Source: Chamaecrista fasciculata | Lineage: Eukaryota > Streptophyta > Magnoliopsida > Fabales > Fabaceae | Direction of reading: 5' to 3' | NCBI GenBank assembly: GCA_003254925.1 | Contig: QANZ01016320.1 | Coordinates: 262,138-326,137, forward strand | DNA: 64,000 nt | In this document: piece by piece, positions 39,967 to 50,300 of the stretch | How the letters are laid out: each line of letters opens with the position of its first letter | Numbering within the stretch: the first letter of the stretch is position 1 | Position numbers and translations under genes: made by a program | The notes under the pieces: generated by a model | The model's database searches: none | What the model was told of the DNA's origin: nothing | The model's input: only the letters and a program-made list of their open reading frames with translations

Positions 39967-40857
39967 GGTAAATTCCACTTTGGTACCATGTCCTATTAAC
40001 CGGTTACCACTTTGGTATCCATTAAGATTTTCCGTTAATTTTTAACAGTAGGAGGCGTATGTGTAAAAACACCAATCTACCATTTTTCTCTCACAAGCCA
40101 TTAACGATTCATTCCATTGAAACATTGGAAATTATAAAATCGAAACCCATCTGAAACCCATTCGTAATCATCAAATCGAAACCCATTCAAAATCATCAAA
40201 TCGAAACTCATTCAGGAAATCGACCCATTCCAGTTTTGCCATTCCACCCCATTCCAGTTTCGCCATTCCACTTTCGAAATCAAAACCCATTCATGAAATC
40301 AACCCCATTCCTCTCACATTTCATGAATGGGAACCATGAAAAAAAAAAAAACAAAACAGGGACTTGAATCTTGAAAGACAGTCCCACAACACCAATCTGG
40401 CATGATAGCATCACATCGAAGAGCCTCAAACAATTGTTTACAGTCAATCTCAATAATCAAAGGAGCTAAACCCAATTCGATAGCTTTGGACATTAATGCA
40501 CATTTCATATATAGCAATAGCTTCCACCATCAGAGATGACGAGCTAGCAGTAACAGAAGAGTTTCTGAAAACGACTCCAACCCCAGCCTTCCTAAACTCC
40601 AACCCATTCATGAATGGGTTTCAAGAGAGGATGAAGAATGAATCGCTAATTGAAGAGAATGGCATGGGAATCGTGAATTGGTGATGAAAAATTGGAGATT
40701 TAGGAATTTTGGTAGCTCCGTGCGTTTCACCTACCTAGCACCGTTAAAAACTAACGGAAATTTTAAATTGGGTACCAAAGTGGGTAACAGTTTGAAGGAC
40801 AAAATACCAAAGTGACACTTTTGAAAGAACAGGGTACCAACATGGTACTTGGGTAGT
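39967..40857. mobile_element. Gene-carrying fold-back element (GGGTAAATT family), right end worn
   Basis: The left arm starts GGGTAAATTCCACTTTGG; the right arm runs inversely from CCGTTAAAAACTAACGG near 40741 to the remnant GGTACCAACATGGTACTTGGG at 40837-40857. The interior repeats AATCGAAACCCATTC phrases (40140-40300) and carries a captured RNase H-like piece on the minus strand. No clean TSD. Confidence 0.6.
40340..40640 (-). pseudogene. Captured RNase H-like (RVT_3-type) domain fragment
   Basis: On the minus strand the pieces read FRKAGVGVVFRNSSVTASSS then LMVEAIAIY. After a frame shift near 40500 they continue CALMSKAIELGLAPLIIEID then CKQLFEAL. This is the order and spacing of the plant RNase H-like domain found next to non-LTR retroelements and in many stand-alone plant genes (GVGVVFRNS, a VEAIAI turn, ALxxAxELGL, IEIDCxQL). 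There is no start, no catalytic first strand and the frame is broken, so it is a fragment. Confidence 0.65.
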
Positions 40858-41344
40858 GTCGTTGTTAATGAGTATTTTTTTTATCCAATTGTGATCGTCA
40901 ACAACAAGAGGTCAAATCGGATATTGAAAGTGAACCACTTGTTTCATCGTCAAATAAGAGAAGTTTGTCATATTTCTTTCGTTTTAAGTTTGAATGAGAT
41001 GAATTCAGAGTTATAAGTTATTCTTAATAAATATTTTTTTTGCTCAATGAGACCCTCAATAAATGAGATCAAATTGGACTCAAAAGTGGGTTTAAGAACA
41101 AAAAGTAAAAAAATTTTGAAAATGTCTCCCAAATTTACTTTTGAGCTAAATTTGACCTCATTCGTTCATCGTCCCAATTGGGAAAAAGTAATTTCGATAA
41201 GAGTAGCATGTGACTCCGAACTCGTTGTATTCGAACTTGAAATGAAAGAGATATGACCAACTTTTTTTGTTTGACCATGAAATGAGCGGCCCACTTCTGG
41301 GTATTGATTTAACCTTGTTTGTTGACTGCTCTGCATTAAGAAAG
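40858..41344. other. Intergenic stretch with a dispersed repeat
   Basis: No gene. It shares a segment with the interior of the 13353-15184 element (TATCCAATTGTGATCGTC followed by AGGTCAAATCGG), so it is a copy of a dispersed repeat whose units recur about every 200 bp. Confidence 0.45.
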
Positions 41345-41346
41345 TA

Positions 41347-41620
41347 CTCCCTCCGGTTCTGAATATCTGTTTTTCTAAAGAACTTTTTTATTCCAAAATA
41401 TCTTATGTTTTACAAATTCAAGAGAACATTAATTATATTTTTACCATTCTGTCCATATTAAATATAGTAGAGTCATCAAAGCTACTATTGACTTAGTGTG
41501 AGTAACTATGAGTAATTTAATAGAGATAGTTTAACCTTTTTATCTCATTTTTCTCTTCATTTTAGGTGAGCTAATAATTATTTCCTTGGTTTGCGTGTAT
41601 TACCTTAGAACTTGAGGGAG
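41347..41620. mobile_element. Stowaway-type MITE
   Basis: The ends are CTCCCTCCGGTTCT and the inverse AGAACTTGAGGGAG, flanked by TA at 41345-41346 and 41621-41622. These ends and the TA target are the hallmarks of Tc1/mariner-derived Stowaway elements. 274 bp, no coding. Confidence 0.85.
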
Positions 41621-41796
41621 TAATTGTAAAAAACAAGATATAGTTGTCACATTTAAATTTAAAATAAGAGAGATATGACCTTATTTAGCATTTTGGAACT
41701 AAAACGAAACTAAATGGTAACTTTTAAGACCAATATAAAACTTTCAAAATATTTAGGATCAATTAGAACAATCGACCTAGTTTATTTAATTATGTA

Positions 41797-42379
41797 GGCA
41801 AAATACCCTTTCGTACCTCTAACGTTTGCGGTGATTTTCAGTTATGCCTCTAACGTTTCATTTGTGTCAGTTGTGCCCCCAATATAATGTGAAACGTTAG
41901 TTTCAATTATGCCCCCAATTTCAATCATCCACAAAAAGAAACACAATTTTCGCATGATTTGAGCTCGGTTTTGATCATATTTTATATGGGTTTTAATTTT
42001 CGGACATCACAAACTTGATTCCTTAGATCACTTTCAAAGATTAAGCTCAAAATAGTCCCAAATTCGAAGAAAATCGGACCCGATGAACCCCAAAAAAGAC
42101 CAAAACGAAATGCAACAAAACGAAGCATTTTTCTCAAAATTTCCATGTGCAAAATGATCCTTAGGAGCCGAAAATGAGTATCCATAAACTCATTTATCAA
42201 AACAAACTGAAATGAACACGAATCGAAGCTCAAAAGTTTCGAAAAACGGTACACTAACGAGGATGAGAGCATAATTGAAACTAACGTTTCACATTGGGGG
42301 CACAACTGACACAAATGAAACGTTAGGGGTATAACTGAAAACCACCGCATACGTTAAGGGCACGAAATGATGTTTTGTC
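41797..42379. mobile_element. Fold-back element (GGCAAAATACCC family)
   Basis: The ends are GGCAAAATACCCTTTCGTACC and the inverse of GACAAAACATCATTTCGTGCC. Flanks AATTATGTA (41788-41796) and AATTATATA (42380-42388) match at 8 of 9 positions. The arms repeat CTAACGTTT and CAGTT(A/G)TGCC. The interior has GC-balanced DNA with an open frame on the minus strand that I do not recognise (about 41985-42240). Confidence 0.85.
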
Positions 42380-42649
42380 AATTATATATTTATGGCCAAA
42401 GTCTTATTTTGGTCCCCCAGTTATGCTCCTTGTTCCAAATAGGTCTCCCAGTTATTTTTTGTTCCATATTAGTCCCCCAGTTATGCAAAACTTGAAAAAG
42501 TTGGTCCCTCTAACGTTTTCCATCCATTTTTCCGTTAAAAAAAGAGGAAAAATAAACTTTCATCCCCAAAAGTTTTATTTTCTTATATTAAGGTCCTTTT
42601 CTTTTTATAATAGGATCAAAACATAAGAAAATGAAGTAAATTAAGATTT

Positions 42650-43397
42650 NNNNNNNNNNNNNNNNNNNNNNNNNNNNNNNNNNNNNNNNNNNNNNNNNNN
42701 NNNNNNNNNNNNNNNNNNNNNNNNNNNNNNNNNNNNNNNNNNNNNNNNNNNNNNNNNNNNNNNNNNNNNNNNNNNNNNNNNNNNNNNNNNNNNNNNNNNN
42801 NNNNNNNNNNNNNNNNNNNNNNNNNNNNNNNNNNNNNNNNNNNNNNNNNNNNNNNNNNNNNNNNNNNNNNNNNNNNNNNNNNNNNNNNNNNNNNNNNNNN
42901 NNNNNNNNNNNNNNNNNNNNNNNNNNNNNNNNNNNNNNNNNNNNNNNNNNNNNNNNNNNNNNNNNNNNNNNNNNNNNNNNNNNNNNNNNNNNNNNNNNNN
43001 NNNNNNNNNNNNNNNNNNNNNNNNNNNNNNNNNNNNNNNNNNNNNNNNNNNNNNNNNNNNNNNNNNNNNNNNNNNNNNNNNNNNNNNNNNNNNNNNNNNN
43101 NNNNNNNNNNNNNNNNNNNNNNNNNNNNNNNNNNNNNNNNNNNNNNNNNNNNNNNNNNNNNNNNNNNNNNNNNNNNNNNNNNNNNNNNNNNNNNNNNNNN
43201 NNNNNNNNNNNNNNNNNNNNNNNNNNNNNNNNNNNNNNNNNNNNNNNNNNNNNNNNNNNNNNNNNNNNNNNNNNNNNNNNNNNNNNNNNNNNNNNNNNNN
43301 NNNNNNNNNNNNNNNNNNNNNNNNNNNNNNNNNNNNNNNNNNNNNNNNNNNNNNNNNNNNNNNNNNNNNNNNNNNNNNNNNNNNNNNNNNNNNNNNN
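42650..43397. other. Assembly gap (748 Ns)
   Basis: Unresolved sequence. The flanks are fold-back DNA, and the right side repeats sequence already seen at 42113-42393. A separate single N lies at 43696. Confidence 1.
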
Positions 43398-43695
43398 GAA
43401 GCATTTTTCTCAAAATTTCCATGTGCAAAATGATCCTTAGGAGCCGAAAATGAGTATCCATTAACTCATTTATCAAAACAAACTGAAATGAACACGAATC
43501 GAAGCTCAAAAGTTCCGAAAAACGGTACACTAACGAGAATGAGAGCATAATTGAAACTAACGTTTCACATTGGGGGCACAACTGACACAAATGAAACGTT
43601 AGGGGTATAACTGAAAACCATCGCATACGTTAAGCGCACGAAATGGTCAATTATATATTTATTAAACCGTTATAAAAACTTGAAGGAGAGATGTT
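43398..43695. repeat. Second copy of the 42113-42393 sequence plus its right flank
   Basis: From GAAGCATTTTTCTCAAAATT onward it repeats the right half of the 41797 element with a handful of base changes and a small deletion. It then runs through AATTATATATTTATTAAACC without the 42394 element. Positions 43650-43695 are repeated again at 43729-43771. Confidence 0.85.
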
Positions 43696-43912
43696 NGTAT
43701 AACTGGGGGACCAAAATAGGACTTTGGCCTATATTTATTAAACCGTTATAAAAACTTGAAGGAGAGATGTTCGATAATGGATATACAAATTAAGATAATT
43801 TAATGTAAGAATATAATGAAGTGGTAGAATATATTTATCATTAATTAAATATTATGGATTCAATTCTTCACCTTGAGTATAAAGATCTTAAATTTTTTAG
43901 CTAACTTTTCAC

Positions 43913-44085
43913 CGGTGATGTAAAAACCGGACCGGACCGGCCGGTCGGACCGGGAGCCGGAAGGCAAGGCGGTCTGGTTCAACCATTTGAACCGTTTTGA
44001 TGTTTGGACCGGATTAGACCGGATTGGACCGGTCAAGAACCGGAAAAACCGGGTCCAANTGTCCGGTTCGGTTATGACAACACTG
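43913..44085. mobile_element. Short hAT-like MITE rich in CCGG
   Basis: The exact 8-bp TSD CTTTTCAC lies at 43905-43912 and 44086-44093. The ends are CGGTGATGTAAAAACCGG and the inverse of CAGTGTTGTCATAACCG. The 173 bp are filled with ACCGGACCGG and AACCG phrases in both directions. One N at about 44060. Confidence 0.88.
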
Positions 44086-44454
44086 CTTTTCACCCATTTA
44101 GATATTTGTATGTAAAAGGATTAGTCACACTCACAATTGACAATAGTGAATACCTTGACTTTTAAATGAGAACATGATATGGTAGTGTTTATAACTTAGA
44201 AGAAAAGAAATTACTCGCAACTTAAACGTCATATATAGTTCATTGGATTTTCAATTTGCCTCTTTTATCTCTTCCCCCTCTTTCTCTCTCCTATCTCCTC
44301 ATGGAAACTGATTTCATAAATCCAATCTCTCAAAATAACCCAACCAACAAAGTGGGCTTCAGTCTTTTTTGTTGACTTTTAGTGCTCCAATCCCATTTCT
44401 TTCCACAATTCCCCTACACAGTACCACCCATTGTTTAATTCCATTAATTAGTAT

Positions 44455-44795
44455 CTAGGAAGCAATGAAGCATGGACACTGACACGAACACGGGACACGA
44501 CACGGACACCGCTAAACTCTCAAAATTACGCGACACGACACGCCATATATTTATATATATAAATAATTAAATATTCATAATTTTTAATAAAAAATTTAAA
44601 AATTACAAGTTTTATTCATAATATATGTCATATGTATTATTATTTTCTTTTATATGTCATGTTAAAGTCACAAAAAATTGATTTATATTTTAAAATTTAT
44701 GAATATGTGTCGTGTCGGTGTCGTACGGGTGTCGGACACTAACACGTGTCCGACACGGCGACACGCCCTCAAAATGAGATGTTCATGCTTCTTAG
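44455..44795. mobile_element. hAT-like MITE with GACACG repeats
   Basis: The exact 8-bp TSD ATTAGTAT lies at 44447-44454 and 44796-44803. The ends are CTAGGAAGCA and the inverse of CTAAGAAGCATGAACATC. Subterminal GACACG and CGTGTC units face each other across an AT-rich centre. It ends 223 bp upstream of the start codon of the PDZ-like gene, so it lies in that gene's promoter region. Confidence 0.88.
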
Positions 44796-45017
44796 ATTAG
44801 TATTATCATCATCAACATCATTAATTCATTATATACTATCAGTCTATCACCATTAACCTCTCTCTCTCTTTCTCTCTTCATCTTCCTTGATCTCTGTCTA
44901 TTCCGTAAAACAAACCTGTACGGAATTATCACACCACCCCACAAAACCAAAATCTCCCCTTCCCACTCAAAACCCATACATAATTCCCTCATCAAATCCA
45001 CACACACATACATATAC

Positions 45018-46668
45018 ATGAAGATGACCATGGATGGAGATGGAGTATCATCATCATCGTCATCACAGATACCGGGTCAACCAAGCTCCGATTCGCCAAC
45101 CCGAGACCCGAAAGTGGTATCCATAGAGTGCGTAGTCAAAGGAAGCTCAAAAGGCGAAAATGAGTGGGCAAGCGATAATAATAATAATACGGTGCAAACG
45201 GGTGACATAGTGGATGAGATCCGAATTGGAGGATCCGAACCCGGATCTATGGCTGGATTCAAAGCTCCGTTTAAAAATGGAAAAAGTGGAATCCACAAAA
45301 TCCTCCATGATTTTTACAAGAATAACCGTACATCCATTTTTGTTCGGGTTCGTCGTCGGGGCTCCGAACCCGATCGGTTCGCAGAATTGCAAGCGTGTAT
45401 TGTCCCTAGTGACACCGGCAAGAAACAATACGTTCTTCGATCCATTACTGACCCGAATTATGTTGTTGGGTTCTTGGACCGATCCGAATCCGATTGCTTC
45501 AGCCTTCAAGGTCAGTGTGTTATTTTTGTTGTTGAGGACTTGTATCCAATACTGTTTATGAATGTCCTCAACCCACTTTTCAAATTATGGAGTTATTTTA
45601 TTTTGGTCCTTAAACTGTTTTTTTGCTTCGTTTTGATCCTCAAATGATGGAATCAATTTTATTTTGGTCATTAAACTATTCTTTTGTTCTATTTTGGTTC
45701 CCAAAATGTGATTTCATTTGAGTTCTACCATTATTTTATAACTGAGATGAATTATTTCTCACTCATATGTATCATAAGTTGATAAAGTAAGAAAGAAAAA
45801 TCTTCATTTTTAGTCATAAATTGGAGATAAATTTATGGTTGATTTTTCTTCTAAAAAGTGAAAATTTTTCTTTCTCTCAATTTGAGGACCAAAGCGAAAC
45901 AGTTATAAAAGTTTGAAGACTAAAAAAAATAAATATGAAAGTTTGAAGACCAAAATGAAACAAATATAAAATTTTGAGGACTAAAATGAAATTAAAAAAG
46001 TTTGAGGACCAAAATGTAACTGACCCCATAGTCTGAGGACCAAAACGGAACAAAAAAATATTTGAAGACCAAAATGACCATTTAACATTTTTACTTTTTA
46101 GTATTATCTTTTATTTATAGTCAGATTAGTTTATACAATTATATATTTGAAGATTACAAGGAACACTTGTAGAAATTTTGTTTTGATTCTTGAGTTCTTG
46201 CTTGCCGTTTTCTTTTATACTGCACTTTGTTTTTTGTTTTGACTTTGGGAACTTGGTGATTGCTTTCTGATTAAGCTTCATTTTATTAAGCTTCAAATGG
46301 AACAATAAATAAAGTAATAAAGCACTTTCAAATTTCTTTCTTTAACTCTCTTCACTCCTGTCAAATTTTGTTTATTATATTTATAAGGCCAAAGTCCTAT
46401 TTTGGTCCCCCAGTTATGCTCCTTGTTCCAAATAGGTCCCTCAGTTATTTTTTGTTCCATATTGGTCCCCCAGTTATGCAAAACTTGAAAAAGTTGGTCC
46501 CTCTAACGTTTTCCATCCATTTTTCCGTTAAAAAAAGAGGAAAAAAAAAACTTTCATCCCCAAAAGTTTTATTTTCTTATATTAAGGTCCTTTTCTTTTT
46601 ATAATAGGATCAAAACGTAAGAAAAGAAAGTAAATTAAGATTTTAAGTGAATTTACCCAAAAAAATAC

Positions 46669-46709
<41 letters not shown>

Positions 46710-47343
46710 TCCGACCCTTCCCTCCCCGAAAACATCACCGTTTCCGGCCTCGTCGTCGATTCCCTCAACAAAATGGCGATGGAGGTGAAGGAAGTGGAGG
46801 ACTCAAACGACGTTGTCGAGTCCAAAACAGAGCATCCATATTGTTGGGAAGAATCGGCGAGAGAAACCGAAGGCGGCGTCGCGGAGTTTGCACTCACCGA
46901 TGCGCCGGAGATTGATCGGAAAGTCATGTGAGGGGCGGTGGCAGCGGCGGCGGCATCATCGGAGATATTCGAGGAAGACGAAAATGGCGACGGGTCGGGT
47001 CGGGTATAACAGATTGAGTTTCCAAGAGGTTGGTTAGCGGTGGGGATTCCCGACCCGACCCGTCGCCATTTTCGTCTTCCTCGAATATCTCCGATGATGC
47101 CGCCGCCGCTGCCACCGCCCCTCACATGACTTTCCGATCAATCTCCGGCGCATCGGTGAGTGCAAACTCCGCGACGCCGCCTTCGGTTTCTCTCGCCGAT
47201 TCTTCCCAACAATATGGATGCTCTGTTTTGGACTCGACAACGTCGTTTGAGTCCTCCACTTCCTTCACCTCCATCGCCATTTTGTTGAGGGAATCGACGA
47301 CGAGGCCGGAAACGGTGATGTTTTCGGGGAGGGAAGGGTCGGA

Positions 47344-47384
<41 letters not shown>

Positions 47385-50300
47385 GTATTTTTTTGGGTAA
47401 ATTCACTTAAAATCTTAATTTACTTTCTTTTCTTACGTTTTGATCCTATTATAAAAAGAAAAGGACCTTAATATAAGAAAATAAAACTTTTGGGGATGAA
47501 AGTTTATTTTTCCTCTTTTTTTAACGGAAAAATGGATGGAAAACGTTAGAGGGACCAACTTTTTCAAGTTTTGCATAACTGGGGGACCAATATGGAACAA
47601 AAAATAACTGGGGGACCTATTTGGAACAAGGAGCATAACTGGGGGACCAAAATAGGACTTTGGCCTACTTATAAAGTTACTAGTATAATTTTAAATATTG
47701 ATTTTATCTATCTTAAAAAAATATATAATTTCCTAATCACAATAAATTATCTAAATACTTAATAGTAAAGGAATTAAAATATTTTCATAACAATGGTAAC
47801 ACTTTTGATCTTTCATTAGGTTTAATATTGGAGTAAATAGCGTTTAAGTTTAACAAGTGAGAGGCAGGTGCGAAATTCAGTTAAAGTTTGACGGAAAAAT
47901 AGTTGAGGGTACCAATGTGTTAGTGGTCAAAATCTTAGGGTACCAAAGTGTCAGATTTCAAACCACAGGGTACCAAAGTGAAATAAAGTCAAATTACAAG
48001 GTACCAAAGTACAATTTATTTTTTTTTTCTATGAAGACATAGAAAAAGCATGTTAATTTCTGCATTCACCTTGTAACATTGATTATATAGATAGCAAGTG
48101 TACGAGGTTGTTACTAAAAAATTATAAATTTTTAATTACTAATTTAGATTATATTAACAACTAAAATGAATTAATAATTTTATAAACTTCAAAGAAGAAT
48201 TTATTATTCTATCAAAAAAACATTGTTAAAAAATTAAAAATAATGATACATTTTATAGAAAAAAAGAAAGAAAGAAAACTATAAAACCATTAGGGATTTG
48301 CCATCCTTGCCATTTTTGTTCTATTACAAAGAAAATTAAAATTTAGTCCATCAATATGGAAAGTTGACAAAATGTCTTTACTCTGTTCATATTAGTACAA
48401 ATAGCTCCTCCATTTATACTTTTGTCAAAAAATGACATTATAGTTATGTAATTTATTATTTTAACTTTAAAAATCAAATAAAAATTAAACCTTTTTAATT
48501 TTAATTTATCATTGGAGTGGTAGGTATTCCAATCTTTACATCAAAATCTCACCGGAAACACTACTGTTGAAAGAACTTTACCTATAATAAAATATCCTAG
48601 TTTGAACAATGATTAATCCTTACTTATTCCGCAGAATGGATGGATGAACATATAAGTCTTACTGAAAAAAATTGTGTATCTTAGCCAAACCATACATTAA
48701 TTTGTTCAACCACTTGCACATGCTTATTCTCGCAACCTTTAATGCTGCTTTTCTTGGTATAAAAGAATTGAATGTCAATGAAGGGTCCATTTGTGCATGT
48801 TTGATGTTTCCCCTTGACATCAGACTTGTGTATAAAAAATCTAAGTTTTGGTTGCATCTATGCTACGCCATTCCAAGTTTTTAAATGACTTTTGTGTTCT
48901 ATATTTAACATAGGTCATTCATGGACACCAATATATATTAGTATCTCATGACAATCTAAGATATTTTAGACTCAAGTACAGATTTAATAATCTTGAATCT
49001 CTGATGATGAAACAAGGGATTGCATTAATTCTGCAGCTTCAAGAAGCACTAGGATGGTGAATGCTCTTACAAGGGGTAAGCTCATGGATGGATATGTGTC
49101 TTATCCATGGGAAAAGAGGATGCAAGAGTTGCTATCAGTTCCAAATTCTAGCAACTTTCTCTCTATATTAGTTCTTCCAAAAGCTTCAGATCGATCGGCT
49201 TCTCAGTACAACGATTTTGAGGACACGCTAGCCAGAGCAAATGCATGGCTTCATTCTGCTCAAGCTTCTGGGGTTCCTCTTGTTTTCATGAACATTCAAA
49301 CTGAGTCACTTCTCACAAAGGTACTAAGCTAAACATTACAATTCAATATTCACTAATGTGTATAAATATATGTATGTGTATTTTTGAGTTTGTGTTTTTG
49401 TATTTTTGTGACAGATCTCTGGAGAGACTGCATCTTCCACAGTAAATGCAGGATCATTATCTGATTTGTCTAACCTTGGAAATGCAAGCCTTTATGGATT
49501 TGAGGACTACCATGGAGTAGACATAGGTGTTGTGAGAGCAGTTCGCTTGTGGTATGCTCCGGTAGGAGGAGAGTTCTCTATTGAGATCAAACTCAAAGAG
49601 AGTGACTCAAAGCTTGGTTTTGCCATTAGTAGGACAGAAGAGGTATGTCTGTGTGCGTCTGTGTGTGTGTTTTTTAGGAATTTTCTATGACTATGAGGTA
49701 TCTGTTTCCCACTTATCTGTTTCACGGTTGACATTGTTATAGAGAGCATGAGTGCTTCTGCACTCTTTTCCTCACTCTCTTTCTCTTTCTATATATATAA
49801 ATATTTTAGGGTAAATTGTAGTTTGGTACCCTGTGGTTAGGGACGATTCCACTTTGGTACCCTGAAAGAAAAATTTTTGCAGTTTGATACCACGTGGTTT
49901 GCTACGTTAGCGAATTGGTCCCCCGTGTTTTATTTCCGTTAGGATTTAACGGCAAATCTGATTGTGACCACGTTAAAATGTCAAAAACCTCCCAACAAGT
50001 CTTCTCTTATGCGTTTAAGTCATTTCCCTTTTCTTTTCATAAGATTTCTTTTGAATAGGTCCTGATTTAATTACACTTTAATCCCAAAAGTTTATGATCT
50101 TTATCAAAATAGTCCTTAGTGTGAGTGTGAAGAAATTTGGGGGTTTTGATTTGTTTGTAGTATACTTGAATGAAATTTGTGGGGGCTTTATTTTGGAAAA
50201 AATTGGGGGTTTTGATTTGTTTGTAGTGTACTTGAATGAAAATTTCATCTTCTGGTAGTTGAATATGGGAATTTTTTGATAAATCATAGATGCTCATTTG

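Larger units (their letters stand above)
42394..43729. mobile_element. Fold-back element (GGCCAAAGTCC family) broken by an assembly gap
   Basis: Left end GGCCAAAGTCTTATTTTGG at 42394; right end CCAAAATAGGACTTTGGCC ending 43729. The 9-bp TSD TATATTTAT is exact at 42385-42393 and 43730-43738. Between the ends lie an N-gap and a piece that does not belong to the element (43398-43695), so the true interior is unknown. A relative, complete, is at 46387-47665. Confidence 0.7.

Noticed and set aside
41982..42350. Minus-strand 122-codon frame in the 41797 fold-back
   Set aside because: No recognisable motif, and the repeat copy at 43398 changes it; noted as possible captured DNA only.
42616..43626. 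Long minus-strand open frame of 336 codons
   Set aside because: It is mostly Ns and joins two pieces that I think come from different alleles.
47030..47410. Plus-strand 126-codon frame (and its mirror at 46643-47125)
   Set aside because: Antisense of the captured, coding-like arm segment; serine-rich from GA repeats and low complexity. I could not exclude that it is the true sense, but the other strand looks more protein-like.
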